The notes beneath the pieces are model-generated. The model worked only from the letters and a program-made list of their open reading frames with translations. It was not told the origin of the DNA and searched no databases. Shown piece by piece: positions 17,371 through 26,604 of a DNA stretch of 64,000 bases. Every line of letters begins with the position of its first letter. Within the stretch, counting starts at the first letter, position 1. Position numbers and translations under genes: made by a program. Source of the DNA: Janibacter sp. HTCC2649 (lineage in GTDB: Bacteria; Actinomycetota; Actinomycetes; Actinomycetales; Dermatophilaceae); contig NZ_CH672413.1 in the NCBI RefSeq assembly GCF_000152705.1, positions 744,001-808,000 of the forward strand. The letters run 5' to 3'.

Positions 17371-18182
17371 CTCGCGCGAGTGGCCTTGGCCGCGCCGAGG
17401 GCGTAGGCCACAGCCTCGGCGACCCGCAGACCCCCCAGCGCCACCGCGTGGATCGGGTCCCCGGCCAGAGTGGGGAGGCCGCGCGCGTAGGCCTTGACCG
17501 TCGCGACTCCCTGGGCGCGGATGGCGCCCGGCTGCGCGTCGTTGTATGCCGGAAGCGACTGTCCGTAGTAGTAGCGCTTGCGCATCACGTCACCGAAGGT
17601 CAGACGGCCCTCGTCGTGCAGGATCGTGGCATCGATGTGCGTCATCCTCGCGCCGCTGCGGAGCAGTCTCATGCGAAGGTCAGCGTCCTCCTGCCCGGCA
17701 ACGGTGAGGACGAACCCACCGTGCTCGGTGAAGAAGTCGCGACGGATGAGCCGAGGCGCCTCGATCATCTCCTCGCCGACGTAGCACTTGCGCTCCAGGG
17801 TGCGGCACGCCGTGAGAAAACCTTCGCCGACGGTCTCCTCCGGGATGAACACGGCCGTGCTGCCGGTTCGCTCCGCCGCGAGAACGGCGTCCTCGAGGAC
17901 GTGAGGTGTGAGGACCATGTCGGCGTCGATCCACAGGATGTAGTCGCCCGTGGCCTTCTCGATGCCGAGGTTGCGTTGAGCGCTGCGCTCTGGGCCTGCC
18001 TGCACGGCAATGTCTGCGTACTGCTGCGCGATCTCGAACGTGCGGTCGTCGCTGAAGTTGTCGATGACGACGAGCTCGGTCGCCTCCCAGCTCTGGCCCG
18101 CGATGGAGCGCAGGCACCGATCCATCGTCCGTTCGACATTCTTCGTCGGGACGACCACGGACACGACGGGCCGTGTTGCCAC
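17367..18182 (-). CDS. Glycosyltransferase family 2 (GT-A)
   Basis: 271 residues. The N-terminus VVSVVVPTKNVERTMDRC and the DxD motif (IDADMVL, about residue 94) define a GT2 enzyme. It has no clear transmembrane anchor and probably acts at the cytoplasmic membrane face on a lipid carrier. The GTG at 18182 is chosen over an upstream ATG because a GGAGG box lies 6 nt before it. First gene of a three-gene unit with the GT-C-like and DUF2613-like genes. Confidence 0.9.
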   Translation of the reverse strand: MATRPVVSVVVPTKNVERTMDRCLRSIAGQSWEATELVVIDNFSDDRTFEIAQQYADIAVQAGPERSAQRNLGIEKATGDYILWIDADMVLTPHVLEDAVLAAERTGSTAVFIPEETVGEGFLTACRTLERKCYVGEEMIEAPRLIRRDFFTEHGGFVLTVAGQEDADLRMRLLRSGARMTHIDATILHDEGRLTFGDVMRKRYYYGQSLPAYNDAQPGAIRAQGVATVKAYARGLPTLAGDPIHAVALGGLRVAEAVAYALGAAKATRAR

Positions 18183-18269
18183 GTGGTTCCTCCAAGTTCG
18201 CGCGCCACCCCACCCGGATGGTCGGTGACGACTATGCCTCATGGGGCACCGATCCCCGCGACTTTCACA

Positions 18270-18298
18270 TAAGATCTGGCCGGATTGCTACTGAGGAG
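18270..18298 (+). promoter_or_regulatory. Probable -10 box and ribosome binding site of the uORF-acyltransferase unit
   Basis: TAAGAT at 18270-18275 lies in a locally AT-rich stretch. A GAGGAG box at 18293-18298 sits 6 nt before the ATG of a 36-codon reading frame at 18305. No good -35 box is visible. Confidence 0.4.
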
Positions 18299-18304
18299 TA
18301 GATG

Positions 18305-18415
18305 ATGCGTTCACAGTTGCCGCGCGGCCTCCCGCTCACGGAGCCGGCAGGCCCGTCGGTCGATCTGGGGAATCGCGCGACGGTGAACGGTGACCGTGCG
18401 AGCGTTGCCCCATGA
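18305..18415 (+). CDS. Possible 36-residue leader peptide coupled to the acyltransferase gene
   Basis: A 36-codon reading frame begins at an ATG with a strong GAGGAG box. It ends in a TGA that overlaps the acyltransferase ATG (ATGA at 18412-18415). The acyltransferase itself has no clear ribosome binding site of its own, so translation coupled through this peptide is plausible. The peptide is Pro/Arg/Asp-containing with no membrane helix and no runs of a single amino acid, so a classic attenuator is unlikely. Not recognised. Confidence 0.4.
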   Translation: MRSQLPRGLPLTEPAGPSVDLGNRATVNGDRASVAP

Positions 18416-20430
18416 CGACGCAGCCCACGACGCGGAGCAGCCGGTCCCGCGTTGCGCCCACGGAGGCGGAGGCGGAGGCGGATTCCGGGGCGGAGTCGCA
18501 CGTCGTCAAGCTCAAGCACCGACCGGCCCTGGACGGGCTGCGCGGGTATGCCGTGGCGGCGTGCCTGCTCTATCAGACCTTCACCTGGATCCTCACGGGT
18601 GCGTGGATCGGCGTGGACATGTTCCTCGTGCTGTCTGGGTTCTTCATCGCCTCGATGCTCCTGCGGGAAGAACGCACGTGGGGAAGCATCGACTACCTGA
18701 CGTTCCTGTCGAGGCGGGCGCGACGGTTGTTGCCGACCCAGTTCTTCATGCTGGCGGTCGTCGTCGTCCTGGGCTTCTTCTACATCGTTCCGGCGAGGCG
18801 GCCCTCGTTGGGAGCGGACGTCGTCGCGTCGGCGTTCCAGTTCGTCAACTGGCGATTCATCTTCTCGGACCAGTCGTACTTCGCCAACCTCTCCATGCCG
18901 ACGCCGTTGCGACACATGTGGTCGCTCAACGTCCAGGAGCAGTTCTACTTCGTCTTTCCCTTCGTCGTCATGGGCCTGTTTGCCCTGACGCGACGGCGGT
19001 CGGTGCATGTCGCCGCCCTCGCGGGTCTGGCCGCACTGTCGATCTGGCGGATGGCCACGGTCTACGTCCCCGGAACGGACCCGAGCCGCGTCTACTACGG
19101 GACCGACACCCGAATCTTCGAAGTCATCATCGGGGTCATCGCGGCCTACCTCATCAGCGAACGCAGTTTCGCCATGGGGAGCGGACGCCGCCATCGGGGG
19201 TGGCTGGACCGCTGGGACCGTCAGGTGGGGTGGGCGGGCCTGCTGAGCATGGCCATCCTCACCGTGCTCATGTTCACGGTGTCGGAGTACTCCACGTTCG
19301 TCTTTCGAGGCGGCCTCGTGGCCGTGTGCCTGCTGACCCTGGTGGCCATCGTCGCCGCGAGCGGACCCACGACCAACGTCCTGCAGCGTGTCCTGTCCTG
19401 GCGCCCCCTTCAACGCGTCGGCGTCATGGGGTACTCGCTGTACATCTGGCACTGGCCAGCGCTCGTCTTCTCCCTGGCCGCCTTCACTGCCTTTCCCGTC
19501 TGGATGCGACACGTGCTGGCGATGGCCCTGACGGTCCTCGTTGGCGGGTGGGCCTACAAGCACATCGAGGAACCGGCCCACCGGCGCGGTCTGAAGGCAC
19601 TGGTGCCCGGGCGACCGGTCCTGCGCAAGGTGCTCATCGTGGGCATGTTGCCGGCGCTGCTGCTCGGCGCCTGGGGCCTCACCCGCAGCACGAGGCCCGT
19701 GGCATCCTTCGGCGGATCCTCGGACATCACCCTCGAGACACCTCAGTACACGCCCCGGTCTGCGCCCCGGAAGATCGTGATCCTGGGGAACTCGGTGGCC
19801 CACAGCGTCGTCGTCGACCGCGGTGACTCGACACCGGATCTGGCAGTCGACATCGTTGCCCGGTTTGGCTGCGATCCGTTCGACAGGGAGCTGGTTCGAG
19901 GAGACAGGACCATCCCGCCGACCGAGGAGTGCCGTCAGTACCAGAAGACCTGGCAGTCGAACGTCAAGGCGGACGAGAAGCCCTTTGTCGTCTACTTCCT
20001 GCCCATCAACCTGTTGGCCGACTACCGGATCTCCGGTCGAACGATCACACCGGGCAGCGCGGAGTACGACGCACTGGTCAGGAGTGTCCTCGATGAGGTG
20101 CTCAAGAAGTCTCGCGACAACGGCGCCACCGGGTTCGCGCTGAACAACCTCGCGTGCCACGAGCGCCCGGACTTCGGCGGAGACTCCAGCATCACGCGCT
20201 CCAACGACACCACTGCGGTGCGCCACCTCAACGACGTGGCAGCGCAATGGGCCTCGGCCTCCGGCGTCACGGTGTTCGACACGTACTCCGCACTCTGCCC
20301 CGACGACCAAGTGCACGCCACGATCAACGGCACCGGGCTCTACGGCGACACTCTCCACTTCACTCCGACGTCTGCGCCGATCTACTGGCGCTGGCTGGCC
20401 CCGCAGATCCGGGCGGCTGCCGAAAAGTGA
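18412..20430 (+). CDS. Acyltransferase family 3 with C-terminal SGNH-like domain
   Basis: 672 residues. A Glu/Ala-rich N-terminal tail is followed by the acyltransferase-3 signature (RPALDGLRGYAVAACLLYQ, about 38-56), ten or so transmembrane helices to about residue 425, then an external SGNH-hydrolase-like domain. The SGNH block I is GNSVAHS (Asn after Gly in place of Asp), and a DTLHFT element supplies the usual Asp/His near the C-terminus. Two-domain OafA-like enzymes of this kind O-acetylate cell-wall glycans. The Gly-Asn-Ser block deviates from GDS but keeps the Ser. Confidence 0.87.
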   Translation: MTTQPTTRSSRSRVAPTEAEAEADSGAESHVVKLKHRPALDGLRGYAVAACLLYQTFTWILTGAWIGVDMFLVLSGFFIASMLLREERTWGSIDYLTFLSRRARRLLPTQFFMLAVVVVLGFFYIVPARRPSLGADVVASAFQFVNWRFIFSDQSYFANLSMPTPLRHMWSLNVQEQFYFVFPFVVMGLFALTRRRSVHVAALAGLAALSIWRMATVYVPGTDPSRVYYGTDTRIFEVIIGVIAAYLISERSFAMGSGRRHRGWLDRWDRQVGWAGLLSMAILTVLMFTVSEYSTFVFRGGLVAVCLLTLVAIVAASGPTTNVLQRVLSWRPLQRVGVMGYSLYIWHWPALVFSLAAFTAFPVWMRHVLAMALTVLVGGWAYKHIEEPAHRRGLKALVPGRPVLRKVLIVGMLPALLLGAWGLTRSTRPVASFGGSSDITLETPQYTPRSAPRKIVILGNSVAHSVVVDRGDSTPDLAVDIVARFGCDPFDRELVRGDRTIPPTEECRQYQKTWQSNVKADEKPFVVYFLPINLLADYRISGRTITPGSAEYDALVRSVLDEVLKKSRDNGATGFALNNLACHERPDFGGDSSITRSNDTTAVRHLNDVAAQWASASGVTVFDTYSALCPDDQVHATINGTGLYGDTLHFTPTSAPIYWRWLAPQIRAAAEK

Positions 20431-20524
20431 CGTGGCGCCCCTCGTGAACGGGGTCGCGACCATATAGTGATGGCGCATCAGCGCCCCGAGGCGAGACCTC
20501 CATGACACAACGAAGGCTCATTTG

Positions 20525-20896
20525 ATGGCTGACCGAGAAGCTCACAGCACCGACCGCCGCGCGGTCCGCATTCCGGGCACGGGGGCCAAGGTGTGCCTGC
20601 TCATCGCCGCACTGCTGGTGGTCGCCGGCGCCTACTTCCTGCTCACTCCCCTGATGATCATGACGACCAACGGGACCAGCTGGAACTGTGGAAGCGCGAT
20701 GAGCCCTCCCACTGACGCCTTCGGGAGCAAGATCTGCGGTCAGCTGAACGGCGCGTACGTCGCGCGCGGCATCGCCTGCTTCGCAGCCGCGGCAGTTACC
20801 GGTGTGGGTGGGTTCCTGCTGTTCGGCAGCGTGAAGCGCATCGAGCAGCGGCGCCGGTCGGCCGACGAGCCGAGCGCGTCTGCCTCGAGGGTCTGA
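20525..20896 (+). CDS. Small two-helix membrane protein with external Cys-pair module
   Basis: 123 residues: two transmembrane helices (about 22-44 and 78-101) flanking an external loop with the pattern CG[ST]AxxPxxDxFx4CGQL. The same pattern, with the same spacing, recurs in the 241-residue protein encoded at 21709-22434, so the two are related. The Cys pair probably forms an external disulphide. ATG at 20525 overlaps the stop of a 7-codon frame (TGATG). A TATAGT box at about 20463 may be its promoter. Function unknown. Confidence 0.65.
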   Translation: MADREAHSTDRRAVRIPGTGAKVCLLIAALLVVAGAYFLLTPLMIMTTNGTSWNCGSAMSPPTDAFGSKICGQLNGAYVARGIACFAAAAVTGVGGFLLFGSVKRIEQRRRSADEPSASASRV

Positions 20897-20900
20897 CCAG

Positions 20901-20929
20901 GGCGGCTTCCCGCCGTCAGACTCCCTGAC
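20901..20929. terminator. Pair of small hairpins between convergent genes
   Basis: GGCGG/CCGCC around a 4-nt loop is followed at once by GTCAG/CTGAC around a 5-nt loop. They lie between the stop of the small membrane protein and the stop of the convergent methyltransferase. Weak stems; a terminator role is possible. Confidence 0.3.
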
Positions 20930-20971
20930 TCAACTGTTGGTCATCGGCCGCCCGAGGTCAGCAGCCCGCCG

Positions 20972-21712
20972 TCAGCAACCGGCGTGGCGACGCCCCGCGG
21001 GCGGAGTGGGCCACGGGCCGGTGGGTGCCTTGCCGACGTAGAGGAGGCCGGACGCCACTGGGACCAGGCGACGTGACAGGACCTTGTCCAGCTTGTCGAT
21101 CGGCGGCGGGAAGAAGGTCGGAACACCCTCTCGCCGGGTGACGACGAAGCCGTAGCGCTCGAGGATCTCCTTGAGCGCCTTGTGGGTGAACACCTTGAGG
21201 TGGCCCTGCACCTGGTTCCCCTGACCCAGGACCCGGTGCTTGCGACCGAGCGCGATCTCACTGCTCGTCTCGGTGCCCAGCGGCTGGACTCCGAGAGGCA
21301 CGAGGATCCGGTTGGCCCAGGAAACCATGTTGGGGGTCGAGATGATGAGGTGGCCACCCGGCTCCAGAACTCGTCGGATCTCCCGCAGGAAGTGGTCCGG
21401 GTCCGGGACGTGCTCGATGATCTCCCCCGCCACGACGCAGGCGAAGGACGCGTCCTCGAAGGGCAGGCGCTGAGTCACGTCGCCCCTCGCGTAGGACCAT
21501 CGCTCACTCACGACGTCGTCGTAGACATCGACTCCGGTGAGACCGGTGAGGCCTGCGTCGGCGAACTGGTCCAGGAGGAAGCCGCGCCCACAGCCGATGT
21601 CGAGGAGAGAGCTGGGCGCCAGTTCGCTGGCGAGCTCGATGATTCTGGCAAGCCTGGGGTCAACCCGGGAGATGTAGGTGACGTTGCCCTGGTAGTACTC
21701 CTCGAAGCTCAC
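20972..21712 (-). CDS. Class I SAM-dependent methyltransferase
   Basis: 246 residues. SAM motif I is LLDIGCGRGFLLDQF (about 36-50), then GVDVYDD and VVAGEIIEHVPDPDHFLREI, typical of methyltransferases that modify sugars or lipid-linked intermediates in glycan clusters. Last gene of a four-gene leftward unit, ATGA-coupled to the Cys-module membrane protein upstream. Substrate unknown. Confidence 0.87.
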   Translation of the reverse strand: MSFEEYYQGNVTYISRVDPRLARIIELASELAPSSLLDIGCGRGFLLDQFADAGLTGLTGVDVYDDVVSERWSYARGDVTQRLPFEDASFACVVAGEIIEHVPDPDHFLREIRRVLEPGGHLIISTPNMVSWANRILVPLGVQPLGTETSSEIALGRKHRVLGQGNQVQGHLKVFTHKALKEILERYGFVVTRREGVPTFFPPPIDKLDKVLSRRLVPVASGLLYVGKAPTGPWPTPPAGRRHAGC

Positions 21713-22434
21713 AGTCGGCTCCTCCGCGTCTCGATGATCGGGGGGTCGGAGTCGGGGCCGACCTCGTGCGTGCCTTCATGGTCGAACCCGTCGTGAGCCA
21801 CCTCGTCCGAACCACCGGGCTCGTCCCCCGGCAGGTCCTCGACGGCATCACCGGACTCGTCATCGTGGTCACGTGGCACGGGTTTGGTGCCGACGTAACC
21901 TGCGGCCGCGATCAGCAGGATCGACAGGGCGGCCCCGCCGAACGCCAGGGTCCGCTGCCGCTCAGGCAGCTGTCCACAGGTGCCACGCACGAAGGGGTCC
22001 GCCGAGGGCCGGACTGCTGTGCCACAACGGATCAGGCTCCCGTCCGCTCCCTCGGTGCCCACAGGTGAGAACAACGCTGCGACGGAGAGTGCGGCCAGTG
22101 GCACGGCGAGGGGAAGGATTGCCGCAACACCACGAAACCAAGCGCGATCCCAGACCAACCGGGCGACCTGTTCGCTGATGAGGAGCAGAACCGCGGCCGA
22201 CGCGAGGAGGGCAAAAATGGTCAACCGAGTTCCGGCGAGGTCCGACTGGCAGATGAGTTCCGCGAGCTTGCTCTTCACCGGAGACGCCGGTGATCCACAG
22301 CCGAACGGCTGCAGGTTCTTGCCGGGCACGTTGATCGGCGTGAACCACACGATCAGGGCGCCTGCGAGCAGGAGCACGCTCGAGGCCCGGAGCAGGCGAA
22401 TGGGCCATGCGGGACCCGCACTGGTGGCGTTCAT
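21709..22434 (-). CDS. Four-helix membrane protein with two external Cys-pair loops and acidic His-containing tail
   Basis: 241 residues. Four transmembrane helices (about 14-31, 70-87, 102-120, 160-180) enclose two external loops, each with a Cys pair. The second loop matches CG[ST]AxxPxxDxFx4CGQL of the neighbouring 123-residue protein; the first is a diverged copy beginning FGCGSP. The C-terminal 55 residues are Asp/Glu-rich with several His. ATG at 22434 is chosen because it overlaps the preceding stop (ATGA). Not recognised; probably an accessory to the AftD-like enzyme encoded upstream. Confidence 0.65.
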   Translation of the reverse strand: MNATSAGPAWPIRLLRASSVLLLAGALIVWFTPINVPGKNLQPFGCGSPASPVKSKLAELICQSDLAGTRLTIFALLASAAVLLLISEQVARLVWDRAWFRGVAAILPLAVPLAALSVAALFSPVGTEGADGSLIRCGTAVRPSADPFVRGTCGQLPERQRTLAFGGAALSILLIAAAGYVGTKPVPRDHDDESGDAVEDLPGDEPGGSDEVAHDGFDHEGTHEVGPDSDPPIIETRRSRL

Positions 22435-22778
22435 CGTTGAGCCCTTTCGCGAGGTTTCAGGTCCAGCAGGACAGCGACGCAGAGCATCCACATCGCCAGG
22501 CCGCCCAGTTGGTGCGCAGCCACGTTGTCCTGGAGTCGTTGCGACGGCAGGTTCAGTGCCACGCCTGTGCCGAGGAGCCACACCACAGGGATGGCGACGA
22601 AGAGCACCACCGTGGCATTGGCCAGAACCTTGCGGCCGGGCGAGATCCACCGATCCCAGACGAGGAGAAGCACGGCGCCGAGCGCGGCCCAGATGCCGAC
22701 CGTGAGCCAGACGAGGCAGGCGAGAATGCCGGCGCCGAGGACCCAGCGCCAGCTCAGGCTCGCCAGCAGTGCCTTCAC
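22431..22778 (-). CDS. Small polytopic membrane protein
   Basis: 115 residues, nearly all hydrophobic, with four transmembrane segments and a short basic tail. It is ATGA-coupled at both ends, between the second AftD-like gene and the Cys-module protein, which suggests a shared complex. Not recognised. Confidence 0.6.
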   Translation of the reverse strand: MKALLASLSWRWVLGAGILACLVWLTVGIWAALGAVLLLVWDRWISPGRKVLANATVVLFVAIPVVWLLGTGVALNLPSQRLQDNVAAHQLGGLAMWMLCVAVLLDLKPRERAQR

Positions 22779-25700
22779 GGCAACGTCTCCTTGACCTCGT
22801 CATCACGGGCATCAACTCGGCTTCCAGCACGCGCTGTGACCGTCGGACGCCGAACGCCCACCACCAGGAGCCCCAGGCAGGCGAGCAGCGCGGCCGCGCT
22901 GATCAGCCAAGCGGCCAAGGCGGCCCTCGCGGGCCCAAACGTGATGTGAATGACGTCACCCGGCGCGGCATTGACACGCCATCCAGCCGCAAACCCGTCC
23001 ACCACCAGCGGTTTGCCGAGGTCGCGGCCACCCGCGGCCGCCGTCCACCCGGGGTCGAACGCCTGACCAGAGGACACCAGGCACGGCGAACAGTTGCCGG
23101 TGATTCTCAGGTCCATCGAGGCCGACGCATGCTTGAGAACCTCGACGCGCGGTCGCAGGTTCTCCGAAGGGGTTTCCTCGGCCGACGCGAGGCGGAGGTC
23201 GTCAATGGCGAAGTCGGCCACCGACCCGACGTCGTGCCGACCCTCCGCGAGCCGCAGCGTGGAGTCACAGGCCCGGAAGGGAACCGGCCGTCCGTCCAGC
23301 AGGTCCTGGAGCGAGGCACCGATGTCAGCGCGCAGAGGCTTGCCATCGACGGTGCCGATCACCGCACACCGGTCGGGCAGCTCGGTCGGTGGCGCCACTC
23401 GCGGGAGGCCGACGTCCTCGAAGCGAACGAAGCCGTCGCCCGCGCGAGCCGTGAGGAGGATGCGCACCCGTGTGGCATCGACCGCTTCGGGCAGCTGCAC
23501 GCGTGACGTGCCGGACACCAACGTGGCCTCGAACGGCTCGCCGTCGTTGACGGAGACGAGCGCGCGGGTGACGTGGGCGCCCGTTGCTGCCTGCGTGATG
23601 GTGAAGGAGCTCAGCCGTCGCTCCGGGAACTTCAAGGTCAGCCACTCCCCCACGACCGGCTCGTTGGGCACCCAGGCAGTCTCTCGATCCGGTTCGCCAC
23701 CGACGTCGTCGAAAGCCATGGAGGCTCGTTGGCTGGGGTTGTTGAAGACCCTGGAACTCGAGTCGGCGACGACCGTGCCCTGACCACCGGCCAGCTCGTC
23801 GATGCGTGAGTCCAGCACCCCACCCGCGAGACGCACCGTGCCCGATGGGCTGAAGCTGCGCTCCTGGTCGAGGGTGAACTCCCGCTCGAGTCGGTGCTCC
23901 TCGGTGCTCAGGCCGTTGGCGTCGCCGACCGAGCGTCGCAGGACCACGTCGACAGGAACATCCGACGGGTCGACGCCAGCGACCTTGGCCGCGTCACCCA
24001 GGCGACTCATGAGGGTGTGCGGGAGGACGTCCACCTTGCGCACCGAAACGCCGGGGATGGTGATCTCGGAGAAGCCCACGGCACCCCCACCATCACCCGC
24101 GACCCCCGTGACCAGAATCTTCACCGCCGAGACGGTGCCGGCCCCGAGGTCGACCTGGACGGGGAAAGTGTTCCACTCCGTGAACGTCACGTCCTTGACG
24201 ACCTGGCGGCCCGACACGGTCGCCGTGACGCGTGCCGTCGTGATGCGGTTGACCCCACCCTGCATGGGCGCCAGCGTGATCGGCGAGGCAGGCCTCGGAG
24301 TGTTGAACCGGACCAGCACGGAGTTCCCCACACCGGTGCCGAAGTTGCCGAACTGCCATCCGGTGGTGCGGTCGCCGTCGAAAGCCTGGGTGACCTGGCC
24401 CGTCGCGTGCGGTCCGAAGAGAAGCCCTCTGCCGGACGTCGTCAGGCGAGCGTTGCCACGAACGATCGCCACGGTCTGCTCGGAGGTCTCGAAGAGGGCC
24501 CTCGTGGACGTCGGGTCCTGGGTCGCAGTCAGGAGGGGGCCGCTCCGCACCGGGTCCGTGTTGCTGGCCTCTCGGCGCGAGTTGCTGTCGGTGAGCACGA
24601 CGCGGCCCTCGTCGCGCAACGCCTCCTGCAGCTGGGTGGAGTCAAGCGCCCCGGCGAGCAGCAGACCCGGCTGACCCTCGAGGAGCCCTGCGGCCTGGAG
24701 GTTGGGAAAGGAGGTCCCCGCGCCGTCCACGATCAGGGTCCCGCTGGCAGACCGGGCCGTCGCCGACGTTGTCGGAACTCCCCCGGCGACAGCTCGCACC
24801 GTCGCGGCGTTCGATGCGCCGTGCGCCGCGTCCTGCGGGCCGAAACCCGCCGGGGCGGTGAGCCCCGGGTCAGAATCCAGGTTGGATTCAACGCGCTCGC
24901 CGATGCTGCCCCCGTCGGTCACGTCGTAGCGGCCGACGACATCACCCACGCCGAGGTATCCGGCCAGGGCCGAGACCGTGCCCTGCGGCAAGGTGCCCTG
25001 CTGCAGTCGCGTGTCGACGCCCGACAGCAGGTTGGAGGCGTAGGTACCTCCCGACGGGGATGCGCTGCGGAAGACGAACGGCCGCCGAAACAGGGACGGT
25101 CCGATCTCGTCCGGCCCGGAGTAGCCCCACGAGTACGACGGAAGCCCCGTTCCGGGGACCATGAGCACCCGACTGTCCGCGCCCCGTGAGTTGACGAGGT
25201 CCGAGGCCTGGGTCCAGTAGCGGGGAACGTTCATGGGGACGGTGTACAGATCGCCCGTCATGGCCGGGAAGACCGATGCCGCGACCACGGCCACAGCGCC
25301 CAGCAACGAGAGGCTCTTGGCCCACCACGCCTTGACCCGGGCGGCCACCCCCATGGCACCCAACCCGATGAGGACCGCCATGCCGAGCTCGAGGATCGCT
25401 CCGGCCTTGTTGGTCGTCCTGAAGGCGATGAGGCCCGGCACGTCCTCGATGGCCACATTGACCAGGCGACCCCACGGGGACTGGTTGAGGTGCGGGAAGG
25501 TGCCCACCATGACGAGGGCGCCGGTGAGCACGGAGACAGCACCGAAGAGCCGGGCCGGCGAACGCGTCAGGCGCACGCCGAGTGCGGCCACGACCGGACC
25601 ACCGAAACTCAGGATGACGATGAGCGGCGCCAACACGTAGGAGACGTGCCCGGGTTCGAACCAGCCGTCGCCGCCGGACCCGTACAGGGTCCACATGCCC

Positions 25701-26557
25701 AGACCGCGAAGCACCTCGGGGAAGGAGTTCGCCATGTTGATCGCGCCGACACTCTCGGTCACCCCGGCGATCGACTCCCCCACCGCCAGTGCCGAGATGG
25801 CCGGCACCAGCCAATAGGCGGACAGGACAACGAAAATGAGGCCGGTGCGCACGACGAGCCAGGCCACGGACCGAAAGCGGTGGCCCTCGACGAGGCACGC
25901 GTGCACGACAACAGGCACGAGCACGACCAGCTGGAGGACCGCCACGACCCCGGCGTTGAGTCCACTCATGCCCGTGAGCACGAGAGCAGCCGCAGCCGCC
26001 CAACGCCAGGACGGAGCCCTGAAGCCTCGCAGCCAGGACACGACCAGCCACGGAAGCAGTGCGTAGGGCAGCATCGTCGGAGTGGTCGCCCCACCCACCA
26101 CGACGTAGGGGTTCGCCGCGTAGGCCACGGCAGCCGCGACGGACGCGACCTGCGCACCTCGGCCGTCAGCCGAGTCCCTCATGAGTTCCCGCAGGACCAG
26201 ACGGGCCCCCCAGGCTGCAATGAGCAGGAGGGCGAAGCGCCACAGCCGCATGATGACCCACGTGGGGATCCCCGCAGCATCGAAGATCGAGAAGAGGGCC
26301 GCGACGGGCACGACCCCCACGTTGTAGTTGGGGGCGCCGAGGTTCGGTGTGTCGAGCCAGGATGACGCGAAGCGGGCCGCAGTGCGTGCCGGTGCCAGGA
26401 AGATCTCGGGTTTGGTGTCAGGAGTGAAGATCCCGAAGCTGTTCGCGACCAGGACCGCGGCCATCGCCAGGGAGAGGACGGCGAGCACCATCGTCGATCG
26501 TGACCAACGACGCGGGATCCCGAGACGCAGTCGGGCCGCTCGACGTGTGGTCTTCAC
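22775..26557 (-). CDS. Second AftD-like arabinofuranosyltransferase family protein (GT-C, DUF3367-type)
   Basis: 1260 residues with the same architecture as the product of 9475-13464: a polytopic N-terminus (to about residue 430), a long external beta-rich region with carbohydrate-binding-like motifs (TTGWQFGNFGTG, ETAWVPN), and a terminal helix. The first loop carries TPDTKPEIFLAPARTAA, matching the DTK element of AftD, and MRLWRFALLL matches the QRLWW helix. It is more diverged than its neighbour. It heads a four-gene unit with two small membrane proteins and a methyltransferase. Donor and acceptor are inferred only. Confidence 0.82.
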   Translation of the reverse strand: MKTTRRAARLRLGIPRRWSRSTMVLAVLSLAMAAVLVANSFGIFTPDTKPEIFLAPARTAARFASSWLDTPNLGAPNYNVGVVPVAALFSIFDAAGIPTWVIMRLWRFALLLIAAWGARLVLRELMRDSADGRGAQVASVAAAVAYAANPYVVVGGATTPTMLPYALLPWLVVSWLRGFRAPSWRWAAAAALVLTGMSGLNAGVVAVLQLVVLVPVVVHACLVEGHRFRSVAWLVVRTGLIFVVLSAYWLVPAISALAVGESIAGVTESVGAINMANSFPEVLRGLGMWTLYGSGGDGWFEPGHVSYVLAPLIVILSFGGPVVAALGVRLTRSPARLFGAVSVLTGALVMVGTFPHLNQSPWGRLVNVAIEDVPGLIAFRTTNKAGAILELGMAVLIGLGAMGVAARVKAWWAKSLSLLGAVAVVAASVFPAMTGDLYTVPMNVPRYWTQASDLVNSRGADSRVLMVPGTGLPSYSWGYSGPDEIGPSLFRRPFVFRSASPSGGTYASNLLSGVDTRLQQGTLPQGTVSALAGYLGVGDVVGRYDVTDGGSIGERVESNLDSDPGLTAPAGFGPQDAAHGASNAATVRAVAGGVPTTSATARSASGTLIVDGAGTSFPNLQAAGLLEGQPGLLLAGALDSTQLQEALRDEGRVVLTDSNSRREASNTDPVRSGPLLTATQDPTSTRALFETSEQTVAIVRGNARLTTSGRGLLFGPHATGQVTQAFDGDRTTGWQFGNFGTGVGNSVLVRFNTPRPASPITLAPMQGGVNRITTARVTATVSGRQVVKDVTFTEWNTFPVQVDLGAGTVSAVKILVTGVAGDGGGAVGFSEITIPGVSVRKVDVLPHTLMSRLGDAAKVAGVDPSDVPVDVVLRRSVGDANGLSTEEHRLEREFTLDQERSFSPSGTVRLAGGVLDSRIDELAGGQGTVVADSSSRVFNNPSQRASMAFDDVGGEPDRETAWVPNEPVVGEWLTLKFPERRLSSFTITQAATGAHVTRALVSVNDGEPFEATLVSGTSRVQLPEAVDATRVRILLTARAGDGFVRFEDVGLPRVAPPTELPDRCAVIGTVDGKPLRADIGASLQDLLDGRPVPFRACDSTLRLAEGRHDVGSVADFAIDDLRLASAEETPSENLRPRVEVLKHASASMDLRITGNCSPCLVSSGQAFDPGWTAAAGGRDLGKPLVVDGFAAGWRVNAAPGDVIHITFGPARAALAAWLISAAALLACLGLLVVGVRRPTVTARAGSRVDARDDEVKETLP

Positions 26558-26590
26558 TTCACTCCATGTCTCTCACTTACCAGCGGGTAC

Positions 26591-26596
26591 TAATGT
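26591..26596 (+). promoter_or_regulatory. -10 box for a leaderless methyltransferase start
   Basis: TAATGT ends 8 nt before the ATG at 26605, consistent with a leaderless message. The divergent AftD-like gene starts only 47 nt away, so both promoters share this short AT-rich stretch. Confidence 0.4.
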
Positions 26597-26604
26597 AACC
26601 GCCG

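Noticed and set aside
18265-20508. 747-codon antisense frame over the SGNH-acyltransferase
   Set aside because: Shadow of the sense gene, whose domain motifs are clear; no start signals.
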